Shown: positions 35,338-46,889, numbered from the stretch's first letter. The stretch is 64,000 bases of DNA from Atherinomorus stipes (GCA_023101725.1 JALJCO010013382.1:263501-327500), one strand, 5' to 3'. Program-made: numbers and translations. Notes: a model not told the origin generated them from the sequence alone.

Positions 35338-37051
35338 TCAGATGCTGGCCTCTGCAGATGCTCCATCATCGGCTCCTTGCAGGTGCCGCTGTGACAGGAT
35401 GTGTTTCAGAGTGTCCAGCTCCTGCGTGAGCTGTCCTATCCTCATCTGCAGCTTCTGGTTTTCATCCTGCAGCTGCAGGGCCCTTTGCTGGGTCATCAGG
35501 ATCCTCCGGCGGGCCTTGTCCCGGCTCTTCCTCACTGCGATGTTGTTCCTCTCGCGTCTCAGGCGGTACTCTTCGCTGTCCTTGCTGATGCTTCTTTTGG
35601 TCACCGGGGCCCGCAGAGTGGGCAGCAGGAAGGGCGAGAAGTCCTGAAGCGAGAAGCAGAAAATATTTAATGACAAGAGTTGTGGTTTATATGGAAGAAG
35701 ATTAAGGCCACTGAAAAAAAGTTCAGACTTTAATCCCAGAATTCTGACTATTTTCCTTTTTTTTTTTTCAATATCTGACAAAAGTCAGAATTCTGATATT
35801 AAAATAAGAAATCTGACATTTTTTCTGAGAATTCTAACTTTTTTCATAAATTGAAAAAAAAATGTTTTTTTTTATGTTTTGGGGAAAACGTCATAATTCT
35901 GAATGTCAGAATTTCAGAATTCTGCTTTAATCCCAGAATTCTGACTTTTTTTTTCCTGAGAATTCAGTTTTGTTTTGTATGGAAGAGGATTAGGGCCACT
36001 GGAAAAAAAAAAAAGAAAATTCTGAAAAAAAAGTCGGAATTCTGACTTTAATCTCAGAATTCTGACTTCTTTCCAGAACATTAAAAAAATATATATATCA
36101 GGCAATTTTTTTTTCAATTTCCAAAAAAGTCAGAATTCTGACTTTAATTTCAGAATTCTGACTTTAATCTCAAAATTCTGACTTTTTTCCAGAACATTAA
36201 AAAAAAATTCTGGAAATTTTTTTTAAAAAAAAAATTCTGGACATTTTTTTTTTCAATTTTGAAAAAGTCAGAATTCTGAGATTAAAGTCCAGAATTCTGA
36301 TTTTAATCTCAGAATTCTGAGATTGAAGTCCGAATTCTGACTTTTTTGGAAATTGGAAAAAAAAAATTCCTGAAAAATTTTTTTTTCTTTTAAATGTTCT
36401 GGAAAAGAGTCAGAATTTTGAGATGCTTCTCAGAATTCTAATTTTTTTTTTTTCAGTGCCCCTAATCCTCTTCCATAGAATTCAGTATTCTTGGATTAAA
36501 TTCAGAATTATGTGGTTATAGCCAGAATTATTACTTCTTTTTTCTCAGCATTCAGATTTTTTTTTAGAAATTGAAAAAAAAAATCTCCCGATTATTTTAT
36601 AAATGTTCTAGAAAAAAAGTCAGAACCCTGAGATTAAAGTCAGAATTCTGACTTTTTTCTCAGAACTTTATTCTATTTTTTTCTTTAGTGGCCCTAATCC
36701 TCTTCCGTAGATTTATACGAACCACTATGATGTCTGCTTGTCAGCCGCTTCTACCTGCTGAGTGTTGCCGTGACTCTGGTGGTTCGTGCTCCCCGAGTTG
36801 GAGGAGCTGCTGAGGCAGGTTGTTGGGTACGGTAGGTACGGAAGTCCCATCATCTGTTCGGCCACTCTGTCATCAACTCCCCCCCTTATCAGCCCCTGAG
36901 ACTGGCTGTATGAGATCATGTCCATCTGAGTCATCTGGCTGTTCGGGGCAGTCTGGTTGGGGGGGACCGGACTCAGGGCCGCACCACTGGACTGACCCGA
37001 GTATGAACTCACCCACTCCTGGATGACCGCTGACACCCTGGATTCAGACAT
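35338..37051 (-). CDS. cebp1: C/EBP-family bZIP transcription factor (C/EBP1, CEBPE-like)
   Basis: Two exons on the minus strand, 37051-36755 and 35643-35338, join in frame with GT-AG borders (200 aa). Residues 1-99 are Ser/Gln-rich with no recognisable C/EBP activation box. The bZIP follows: basic region about 125-147, with the C/EBP signature [15 protein letters not shown] (132-146), then a zipper with heptad leucines at 157, 164, 171 and 178. C/EBP proteins bind CCAAT-type palindromes as dimers in the nucleus; CEBPE and fish cebp1 are linked to myeloid cells. The protein is short compared with human CEBPE (281 aa). The bZIP is certain; the choice of cebp1 over cebpe rests on the divergent N-terminus and on location in a CEBPE-like gene neighbourhood. 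The ATG is preceded by CCCCTCCAG, which could be a splice acceptor, so an extra 5' exon is possible. The intron is filled by a palindromic repeat. Confidence 0.82.
35689..36709. mobile_element. Nested palindromic MITE / AGAATTCT tandem repeat in the cebp1 intron
   Basis: The outer inverted ends are TATGGAAGAAGATTAAGGCC (35689) and GGCCCTAATCCTCTTCCGTA (ends 36709). A second pair in the same orientations lies inside (TATGGAAGAGGATTAGGGCC at 35978; CCCTAATCCTCTTCCATA ending at 36477). The space between is made of degenerate units GTCAGAATTCTGACTTTAAT in both orientations, with at least a dozen copies of the palindrome AGAATTCT. No coding capacity. Confidence 0.75.
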
Positions 37052-38652
37052 CTGGAGGGGTGTTTATAAGCAGGATATTAGTGAATGCTTCTTCTTTTAT
37101 TACTTACGGGGGGAAAAAAGAAAAAAACTACAGATGATTTAATAAATAATCAACTTTAATGTTTTATTAACTACAAATGAGTAAGCGATAATAATGAAGT
37201 TTTTAGCACAAATGCAGGGCTATGAGTCTTAATTATTATTTTGTGTGACATCTAAGATCCATTTCTTTCAACAAAAGTGCAAAAAAATATTTTTTTCTGC
37301 CTCATTTTCCTTTGAATGATTCTTTTTTTACATGTAGAAAAAAAAATAGGAACTCATGTTTGAAGAATTTTGCTGAGTCATGTCAAATAATACTGCTGCC
37401 ATAAAGGTAAAAGTTTTAACAAACATAATAAATTTTCTCTTATATTTTACAATTTAAGCAGGTCGATTGAATTAATTAGTCAGCAATTAACTGTTATCAA
37501 ATGATTAAATTACTAATGCTAAAATGTGTAAGCATTCTGTGACAAAATGTTTAGTTTGGACTGTTGGACGAACAAATTAAAGCTATGTAAACCCATACAG
37601 ATGAGGTAAAAAAATTAGTTTCGAAGGGTAATAATTCATGAAATAACTATAAAAAGAAGTAGAGTAACTCTCTAAATAACAGCACATCAAATAGTAAGCC
37701 ATAGCTGAAAAACAGACCCTGTAATATTCCTTTTACTACTTACAATGTGTTGTCTTTTTCTTTTGATAGAAGCTGTACTAATGAGCCCTGTAAATGACCC
37801 CTGGTGTCATATCACCTGCTTCTTTAACTCTTGTAAGAAGTTTTTAGTAAATTTGAAAAGAAGAAGTCAAAATAATGTTTGTTAATGAAAAATAATGATG
37901 TTTTAAATTTCTGGTAGAAAGACTTTATTCTGGGTTATTATGGCTGACACCATTAGTCCATTAATCACTGTTTTTCCTCTCAAAATTGCCACTGTACCTT
38001 TTGCTACTTTGTCTGCCTTTCTGTCTGGTCAATAAACACACACACACACTACCAGTCAAAAGTTTGGACACGTTTTTCCATTAGATTCAATGAGAAAGTG
38101 TCCAAACTTATGACTGCTGTATCAGTTTAATTAAATAAGTCAGGATGTGACTTACCATGACTTATCTCTCCACAAATTCTGGACTTTGTCTTCAGACTGT
38201 TTGGCTGGAAATGGACTGAATGATGGGAGACTGACAGACAGGTACCCCACTGATTATCACACCATCACTTCCTCCTTCTCTCTCTCTCTTTCTTTCACTC
38301 ACACATGTTATCTATCCTTATTAGGACAGTCATTGACTTCCTTGCATTGCGGACAGCTAACACTAACCTTAACTTTATTTTACAATTCATTTCTAAACTA
38401 GACCCTAGTGATGACCTTTAGCCTCATTAGGGTAGAACTTTTTATATATAATTATTTATAAATTTCTAATAATAACTAATTTGTTTGATTGGTTGTCTAT
38501 TTTTTTTTTTTTTTACTTTGTTGGACTAGTAACTTTTAAATGCTTATACTAACCGACGAAGAAATAAATGGTTCTTTGTTAACTTTTTAAATTCAAACTA
38601 TCAATGGAACATTTGATTTAAAGAATCGTTATTTTCCCTCTACGGCTTCCGT
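37052..38652. other. Divergent intergenic region upstream of cebp1 and ngdn
   Basis: The region lies between the divergently oriented cebp1 and ngdn. It is mostly AT-rich, with no exon seen. It holds an 80 bp TIR repeat (38047-38126) and a stretch with CTAACACTAACC-like words (38300-38440). cebp1 control sequences should lie next to 37052, but no motif stands out enough to call. Confidence 0.4.
38047..38126. mobile_element. Tc1/mariner-like 80 bp MITE
   Basis: CACTACCAGTCAAAAGTTTG at the left and CCAAACTTATGACTGCTGTA at the right are inverted ends around a short spacer. This end sequence is characteristic of very short Tc1-type MITEs in fish. Confidence 0.7.
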
Positions 38653-39230
38653 TGATGGTGTACGATACTGCAAGATTTGGTATCGATACGATACCAAGTG
38701 AATAAAGGACAAATGTAGTCGATACTAATACCAATTCTTTATAGAATAAGGCTGTCAAAATTTACACATTAATGCAAAAAGATTAATCTACAAAATTAAT
38801 GCATTAATTTTAAGGCATGAGCAACAAAATTATTACTCTATGGAATACTATAACAACTTAAACTCTCTCTTTAAGAGAAACTGACTTTGGGCATCTATTC
38901 ATGGTAACCAAGGTTACAGAATCCACCAAAAATTACTTTACCCTCCTTATTTAGAAAAATAGTGGTAGTTTTCCAGATGAAAATTTAGAATTTCACTGTG
39001 AGTCTGGAAACAAAGATATTAGTGGTGCCATTTTAAAACCCCGAATTTGGCATTATCTTAGCATGGGAACCTCATTTTCTTGACAACGAGGTGACCCACC
39101 TTTACTAGTCTACAAAAATTCTGACATTTTAAATCTTACATTGAAGTATCGTTGTTATCCCACAAGTGTCGATTGAGATACCAAGATACCAACACAGGAA
39201 TCGATATTAGGATCGATCCGCCCACCACTA
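38653..39230. mobile_element. hAT-like element abutting ngdn, perfect 8 bp target duplication
   Basis: The ends are TGATGGTGTACGATACTG and CGATCCGCCCACCACTA (inverted, hAT-like). It is flanked by GCTTCCGT at 38645-38652 and 39231-39238, a perfect 8 bp duplication. The 578 bp insert ends 25 bp before the ngdn ATG (39256). It contains repeated GTATCGATACGATACC-type motifs and no transposase ORF. Confidence 0.85.
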
Positions 39231-39255
39231 GCTTCCGTAGTTACAGTGAAATAAA
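39231..39255 (+). promoter_or_regulatory. ngdn: Proximal 5' region of ngdn
   Basis: Only 25 bp lie between the hAT-like element and the ngdn ATG. The duplicated GCTTCCGT contains CTTCCG, the complement of the ETS-factor core CGGAAG common in housekeeping promoters. It is now present both before and after the element. The start context AAATAAAATGG has A at -3. Confidence 0.45.
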
Positions 39256-42200
39256 ATGGCTGCCCCTGTCGACAACGTGAGTATAAACTTATCAGCTAAC
39301 TGATAAATCTGGTGTTTTGGCATCTTAACTGACTTTATGTACTTTTGAAAACAATATTTTACACGAAAACCGTAATTTATTGGTGGTATTTATAAATGTT
39401 AGCCGCAGTGTTTTGTTATCAACACCCGGCTAACAAGCTAACTACCACCACACCAGTGTCCCCTTTTACTACATTTCAAAGCAAAAACTGCTTACAAATA
39501 AAGGCATCTCTGACATGAAACTGAATTTTCTTGCAGAATTTAATTGATCGTGACTTACCAAAAGCTGTTCAGCTGCTGAATAATCTCACGGAGCAGGTAC
39601 GGAAACAACACAGTGTTTACATCTGTACTGTTTTCTAAGAAATAAAGAGCTAATAAATGTTTAAACAACTGGTTTTTTAACCAGTAATGGAAGAAACATT
39701 TATATGACACCAAGTTAAATTGTTTAAAGAAAATATTCCTTTAAATGTAAAAGTTAAGCTTGAAAAATTATTTGTGATTTTACATGTGATTTTTCATTTT
39801 TATGTGAAATTATGTTTGTTTCTTTTTATATTATTATTATTTTCAACCATAATTCAAAAGCGATGTCTTATTTCACTAAATTATAATTTTGTAAATTTTT
39901 ATTTATAATAAGTTTCTTGTTATTTGAATTACTATGTTGAATTTAGCCTTTTCTTTAATTGGGGGGGTATGAATAATTACGACTGAGAATAACGACTGTA
40001 GATCTCAAACTTCACCACAGATCTGTTTGTTTCAGGTGGTCTCAGTCACAAGTCATGTCCGTGAGCTGCTAAATAAAGTCAAAGATGGTGCATTTAAGAC
40101 AACAAAGGTCAGTGAAGAGATTTTAGACCTCCTTAGTTTGACTTGTCATGGTCATTTAAATAATCCCATTTTTGTAAGTTTTGTTTTAAGTCCTGTAAAA
40201 TGAAAAGACGAAGTGTTTTCCTATAATCAAAAAAAATTATGTTGTTTAAAAATCGATAAGGCTTATTCTTCCTGGCTTTTCTGCAGGGTTTGTCCTTCTT
40301 GGACCTTCGCTACCACCTGCTGCTTTTCTACCTTCAAGATCTCACTCATTTGATCAGCATCAAGACAGAAGGAGGCAAAATAAAAGACAGTGATGCCTTG
40401 ACCAGAGTGGTCACAATCAGAACAGTAAGATGTTGTAAATACGCACTGAAGCTGTTTATTCTCATCTGTCCTGGCAACTTATTTGACTTTTTATCTCTCT
40501 TTTTCTTTTTTTTTTAAAGGTTCTAGAGAAGATGCGACCACTAGACCACAAACTGAAATACCAGATTGATAAACTGGTCCGCACGGCTGTTACTGGTAGT
40601 CTAGGTGAGGTTTGAATGATGCATCATTTGTGTTTGCATTTTCCGGCAGTTTCAGTGTGTAAGTGATGCGTTTGTTGGTTTCAGCTGAAAATGACCCGCT
40701 GCAGCTGCGGCCAAATCCCGAGAATCTCATCAGCAAAGTGAGTTTTTTTTCTTTCTGGTTTCTAACTTTGGTAACGTTAAAAAATTAACTGTTAATACTC
40801 CTTGTGTGCTTTGTCATCTAGCTCAGTGACTCTGAGGAGTCCGAAGAGGAAGCAGAGAACAAGGCGGCCTCAGAGAAGAAAGTAGCCCACTCTAGTGGCA
40901 AGAAATATGTACCACCCAAAATTGCCCCAATGCATTATGGTAATGTCATTTTTCTCTTGCATTCGTTTGTTTTTCTGCTTTTTATTACAAAAATACTGAC
41001 AGAGATAGACTTCAAGGGATTTTTATGAAAGAGAGCAGATTTTGGGGGGGTTCTGGGTGAAATGAAACCAAACTAAGCTGCGTCTGCTTTGCTCTCTGGT
41101 GGCTGATGACGTCTCAGTGCTGGTTGTTCTGCTAGTTAACCTGTTTTCATTCAGATGGCGACGTGACGGAAGCAGATAGGAAGAAGGCGCAGGCGGATCG
41201 CCAACGGCAAGCAGCTCTCCGGAGTTCAGTGATCCAGGAGCTGAGGCAGCAGTACAGCGACACCCCTGAGGAGATCCGGGACAGGAGGGACTTCCAGAGC
41301 GAGCGGGAAAGCCGCGAGGAGCTCAACAGGTGTCTACATGTTTGCTCTATATCTGCAGGTTTTTAAAGAAAATCTCACTCGTAGGGATCGACCAGTACAG
41401 ATTTTTTTTAGGGCCGATACCGATATTTTCTCATCAGCCTGAGCCTATGGCTGATACAACGTGCCGATACTGTATTTGACTCCAAAATAATATAATGAAG
41501 GATACAATGAAGAGTAATTTTACAACTCTTTTAAAGACACACAATGTAACTTTCAGACCTTCAAAATATGTGTTTGTGACTCGTTTTGATGGCACACAAA
41601 CATTCATTATGCGCATTTTTGAGCCGTCACTGTCCAGAGGCGTCCCCATACTCAGAAACAGCAGCATGTAAGTTTTCTATTTGGGACGCGGCTGTGACGT
41701 TGCAGCCGACTATTGGTTGCAAACCGCGTCACTTACTAGCAAACGGATATGAAGCAGATATGAACACAGCAGGTGTTTTGAACGTGCATCATGTCGGATT
41801 CGGTAAAGAAATGCAAGGAGACATTACCGGAGGAAGAGAGGAAAAGAAAGAGAGGAAGGGACAGAACAAGAGTCAAGATAAGACTGTGTTTTACTGGCTG
41901 GAGGGAATTACAGTACAGGTAGTTTAGCCGCCGATAGGGGGCTAAACTAGCTAAAACTGAGAAAACTGCTAAAAGTTCAGTTTTGTGTCATTAATATAAA
42001 GAAAGAACAAAACACTTAAAATGAATATATAAAAAAAAAGAAACAGTGCACTTGTAAACAAATATATATATATATATATATATATAAAGATATATTTTTG
42101 CAGTTGTCCTCAAAATTATTCATACCCTCCAATTAAAGAAAAGGCTAAATTCACAATAGTAATTCATGTAATAAGAAACTAAAGAAACTAATAATTAATT

Positions 42201-45200
42201 AAAATTTACAAAATTATAATAAAGTGAAATATAAGATTGCTTTTGAAATGTGGTTGGAAATATTAATTTAAAAAAAAAGTGTCCCAGACACTTTGAGCAC
42301 CTTTCATGTGAGCAGTGGACCATAATACCTGTCAACAGGTGCAGAAGTCTTTCTGAACATGAGAAAACACCTGATTGCCTCAAAGTATTGCTCAGCAAAA
42401 TTTTACCTTTGTTGCCCCATTATGCTTGTTTACTTCTTTTATTTTTTGTTTGTTTTTAATATTTCCTTCAAACCACAATTCAAAATCAGTGTCATGATTT
42501 TCATAGAATTTTTATTTATTATTACATTTGTCAATTTCATCTTCATTCACAGACAGATGATTTTGTTCCTTCTTTAATTTGACGGTATGAATAATTTTGA
42601 GGACGAATACTGATGTCAAATGGGGGTATCGGCCAACACTCCCAACTATCGCAGATGCCGATACCAGCATAAAATGCAAATGTCGGCTGGCCGATGTGCC
42701 TGTCCTGACTCATAAGGCTGTGAAGGTTGCCGTGTCGTGCCGTCTGTCAGCTTTGTGATTCCTGATTGTTCTTTGCAGGAAAAATTACGAGGAGTCGATG
42801 ATGGTGCGTCTGAATGTGCCAAAGCGTCAGAAGACTGCCAGGAAGAGAGGCATGATGGCCATGACTGGCCAGCTGAGCGGCATCACACACTTCAGTGACA
42901 TCTCAGCTTTGACTGGAGGCGAAGGCGGGCAGGTACGTTCTTACACAGCTGACCAGTGTTACCATGTTACTGCTGTGTGCGCTTATTACGAATTATCTTC
43001 AGGCTCAAACCAGGGCTGGGAGATGAATCCATTTTAGCCTTGAATTTGTCGTTTATAACAGGTAACATGACCACTCTCCACCAGGATCCTTTCTCATCAT
43101 CAAGGATCCACCATGAAAACAATTCCTTGTTTTTAATAAGTTTGATATGTTTTTAAAGGTACAGTTTGTAAGAATTACTGACATCTAGTGGTAAAGATGG
43201 GTATTGTAAGAAAAGATGTTTTCTTTCAAGTGAATTCATATTCCAAGCACTGTTGGGAAGGTATGGTGGCCATTTGTGGCCAAAATTCTCTCAGGCATAA
43301 AGATGTTTTTATCTGTGAGTGGATCCAGTGGTCTCAGGTATAGTTATGACTGGACTTCAGGTAACTATTTTTTATGTCTTTTAAGGCATTACTTATCCCA
43401 AACAATCTATAACTCCCATTAAACAAAACTGGTAGGGCAGTTTTAAAGTTCAGAGGGTTCTTACTTCACACACATTCTTTTGTACATTCAGGGACACCGT
43501 AGTAAAAATAGTGGAACAAATATAGCAACCTTCATATGTGCACCTCCCAATAAATAGATATAAATGGCTTATTCTAAGAAAATAGACAAATAACAGCTAT
43601 TTCAGTGAAGCAATTACACATCAATAGAAACACAGTTTTGAATTTTATATCACATTTTTCTGCCACTGACCTTTTGATTTTTTTTACATTCTGTACCTTT
43701 AAGTAAGAATAGGGAAGAAATATGAAAAATGAGGGATGCACGATAACCTTTTTTTAAAAAACTGATGCCGATAACTGATAAATTATAGCTCCTAAATGCC
43801 GATACTGACAACTGATAACTGGTAACACACATACATACCTAATCATGACATCAAAACTGAACAAAACCAAAAAGACTTTTCAAGCTTAAAACTGGGATTT
43901 TCAACTTCTGCTCGTCTGATCTTAAAAGTTCCATTTGTAGAGCGTAGCTGGTGTCTAATGGGCATTTTCCACGGCACATTTTTGTAACCCTTCCACACGG
44001 ACCGGCACGCTTTATGTGTTTCCACTGGGAAAATTCCTCACGAGCCGTTCTGATTTTCTGCACCCGTTTCGGAAGTAGCTCCAACCGTGCTGAACCTACG
44101 CAAAACGTGACGCAACGGACAGCTCTCCACTGATTGGTTAAAGGAAACTGTCATCATACTCGTCATTCGTGTTTCGCCTCTTCTAAAAATATCTGGCTCT
44201 GTTTTCGGTGACTACAAGCCACAGAGAAAACAACAGCAGCAGAAACACCTCCATATCACCCAATGCCTCCATTGTTGTTTTTACTACGTGGCACGGCAGT
44301 GACGTCACGGCAGTCTGGACCACGCTAACTCCACCCAACTCCAGGTAGTAGACGACTGCTTCTACTGTGTGGAAACAGAAATGGTCCAGGTCATCTTTAG
44401 TGTGTGGTGCTGTACGGTGCTGGACCATTCTTTGTGTAACTGCAATGGAAAAGGACAATAGAATAAGAAGAGAAAGTGGTTTGAAAGCAGCCTGTGAAGC
44501 AGCAGCTTTCTTTCGGGGTTAAATCCACAATTACACAAAAATAACTTGAGTTGAAATCATTTGTCCCCCCCAGTTGAAAAGTTTAATCTGTGCCCCTGAA
44601 TATATGTTATCGGGGCAAGTCGTCATGATATTGGACTTATCAGAATGACGTAATAATTAGGGCTGGGAAAAAATATCGATACACTGAGATATTGCTTTCT
44701 TTTCATATGCAGATTTCTTATTGATATTCAAAAACGCAATACTGAACAAGTTTGCCAACAAAATCTTGCGAATTTCGTGAAAACCCGTGAGATTTCGTAA
44801 CAGATTGACGAAATCTCACAAAATTTTGTTAGTCAAATAGATTGATACAGCGTTTTTAAATATCGGTATATCAGCATATAAAAATATCACGATTTTTCAG
44901 TGTGGATATTTTTTCCCACCCCTAGTAATAATTAGCGTGCACCCCTTTGAGAAAATATCCAAAATGTTCTTTTTAGGTCATGTTGCCCATCACAAGTTCC
45001 AACCCATAAGGACTTATTGATTACAAATAATGATGAGAAATTAAAACAGGAACATTCTGTTGTCTTCAAAATTATTCATACCCTCAAATTAAGAAAATGC
45101 TAAATTCAAAATAATTGTTTAAATGACTAGAAACAAAAAAAAAGGAATAATAAATACAAAATTACGAAATAAAATTTAGTGAAATTGAATATTACTTTTG

Positions 45201-46889
45201 AATTGTAGTTGAAAAGAATTTTTAAAAACAAACTAAACTGTCCCAGACAAATTATAGCACCTTGTTCATGAACAGTGGACCAACATACCTGTCAACAGGT
45301 GAAGACGTCTGATTGGATGCTACAGAAAATGCCTGATTACAGCGATCGCCTCAAAGTGTTGCTCATTAACATTTTATCTATGGAAACCCATCATGCTTTT
45401 TACTTGTTGTATTTTTTGTTCATTTGTTTGTAATATTTTTGTTAAACCACAATTCAAAATCCATGTCATTATTTTCATAAAATTTTTATTTGTTTTTACT
45501 TTCGTCAATTTCAACTTATTTCAGTGATGGCAGAATTTTTTCCCGTCTTTAATTTTGAGGACAACTGTATGTGTCTGGGACAGTTTTGTTTGTTTGTTTG
45601 TTTTTTATTACTATTGTTTACAAATACAATTCAAAAGCAATGTTTGGTTTCACTAAAATATATATTTTTTTAATTTTTATTTATTATTAGTTTCTTTAGT
45701 TTATTGTTATTTGAATTACTATGGTAAATTGAGCATTTTCTTTAATTGCAGGGTATGAATAATTAGGAGGACGGCTGTAGTTGCTTATTGCGACCGGCCT
45801 AGAAGAGAAGATGTTTGCTGGCCCTTTACTTTCAGAAATCAGTTAATCAAAATAAAGCCGGCTTTAAAAAAGAAAAAAAAAAAGAGGTAGTCAGGTTTCC
45901 AGAACAAATATCGCCCGTTGACAACCTGCAACCGCAAGAAGAGAAACAGGAAGACGTGTCATAAAAAGCTGGTGTCTTTGCCAAGTCAGTTATAAGTTGA
46001 TCTTCAGTTTATTTACTCCACATGGATGTATTTTTCTGACAACACTGCCTGTTTTGGAAAAATGAGAAGGGATTGTGTGTAGCCGATTATCCTCTCCCCG
46101 CTCATATGCAACTCAGCTTCCTTCCTGACAACAGTAACTTTGGTTTATTGTCGCTGCAGAATTTGAGCAGAAACTGAAGGAAAGCTGCATCTGGCACACA
46201 TGTTGATTGAATGTGATTATTTATCACAACTGTTTCACAACTCAGGCAACTCACATTTAAGACTGCTGCATGTTTTAAAACGATCTGGCATCTATTTTAA
46301 TGTCAGTCTGTATCATTTGGGTAATGAGTGAGTCATCTGCGCTGCTGGCTGCAGTTGGACTTCGCGCCTACACAGATCTGATCTGGCATGCCGTCAGTCT
46401 GTTGTCTCAGGATGATAACCGCTCCCGAGTCAGACTAATGACTGATCAGCCTGTTGCTAGCAGATGTGGAAAAACCCTTCTGTAAGTGTGTTTAAGGGGA
46501 CTTGGAAAATCAGTGTGCTATGTTTAGATTTTGTCCTGGACACCACGAGCAGCCACAAATAGATGTTGCAAGCCGGCCCAGTGTGTGTGCATCATGAATT
46601 ATTGCTTCAGTTTGGCTGCTGAGTTTAACCCCGTCTCTCTCTTTAGGATGGCGATAACCCTCGACCCAAGAAAAAGAAGAAACCCATGAAGAAGAGCACC
46701 AAAAGGAAAGGTAAGATCTAAAGTCCTGCAATTTTTAATGGCTGAAATCCCAACCAATAACACCAAAAAATCCAGATTTGGAATTTATTTTGACTTTGCT
46801 ACATCAAAACAAGTGAAATATCCTCATTTGTAATTGATGTTAATTATGTTTTTTTTTTTTTCTCTGCAGCCTTCAAGAAGCACAGATAG
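39256..46889 (+). CDS. ngdn: Neuroguidin (Sas10/Utp3 family, EIF4E-binding protein)
   Basis: Eleven plus-strand exons: 39256-39276, 39537-39596, 40036-40107, 40287-40424, 40520-40604, 40685-40737, 40822-40939, 41155-41329, 42779-42932, 46647-46710, 46870-46889. All junctions are GT-AG and the 960 nt frame is open (319 aa; human NGDN is 315). The N-terminal Sas10/Utp3/C1D domain (about 10-110) includes GLSFLDLRYHLLLFYLQDLT. An acidic stretch (SDSEESEEEAENK) follows at about 165-175, then KKYVPPKIAPMHYD and the conserved charged helix EIRDRRDFQSERESREELN. A basic Lys-rich tail (PRPKKKKKPMKKSTKRKAFK) resembles a nuclear/nucleolar signal. Neuroguidin acts in small-subunit ribosome biogenesis and is reported as a CPEB/eIF4E-binding translational repressor in neurons. 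Introns 8 and 9 are full of MITEs. A poly(A) signal lies 119 nt after the stop. Confidence 0.95.
39835..40001. mobile_element. MITE family T, copy 4 (one end only) in ngdn intron 2
   Basis: This is the right-hand part of the family (AATTCAAAAGCGATGTC..., then GGTATGAATAATTACGACTG and AACGACTGT), ending 35 bp before exon 3. Confidence 0.6.
41385..42680. mobile_element. TATCGGCC-type hAT-like element in ngdn intron 8, hosting other repeats
   Basis: The left end has TAGGGATCGACCAGTACAG and GGGCCGATACCGATATT. The right part has GGGGGTATCGGCCAACAC and GATGCCGATACC (about 42620-42665). The middle holds a GC-richer stretch (41520-41940), an (AT)n run (42062-42086) and MITE family T copy 5. The right border is uncertain. 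Confidence 0.45.
42101..42607. mobile_element. MITE family T, copy 5
   Basis: The ends are CAGTTGTCCTCAAAATTATT and GAATAATTTTGAGGACGAAT. The core AGCAGTGGACCATAATACCT is shared with copy 1. Confidence 0.75.
43157..43698. mobile_element. piggyBac-like MITE flanked by TTAA, in ngdn intron 9
   Basis: TTAA flanks both sides (43153-43156, 43699-43702). The ends are AGGTACAGTTTGTA and the complement of AGGTACAGAATGTA. The 542 bp inside has no transposase. A rearranged relative lies at 8430-8870. Confidence 0.75.
44658..44924. mobile_element. Solo inner palindromic hAT-like MITE with perfect target duplication
   Basis: The 267 bp element starts TAGGGCTGGGAAAAAATATC and ends TTTTTTCCCACCCCTA. It is flanked by GTAATAAT at 44650-44657 and 44925-44932, a perfect 8 bp duplication. 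It is the same element that lies inside the composite copies A-C. Confidence 0.85.
45057..45569. mobile_element. MITE family T, copy 6
   Basis: The ends are CTGTTGTCTTCAAAATTATT and AATTTTGAGGACAACTGTA, with the family core AACAGTGGACCAACATACCT. Confidence 0.7.
45572..45779. mobile_element. MITE family T, copy 7 (half)
   Basis: This is the right half only, directly after copy 6, starting at GTCTGGGACAGTTTTG and ending GGTATGAATAATTAGGAGGA plus CGGCTGTA. A nested or tandem insertion is likely. Confidence 0.6.

Noticed and set aside
35730..36690. CRISPR-like array in the cebp1 intron
   Set aside because: Units are degenerate, occur in both orientations, have no constant spacers and sit between inverted transposon ends in a vertebrate intron.
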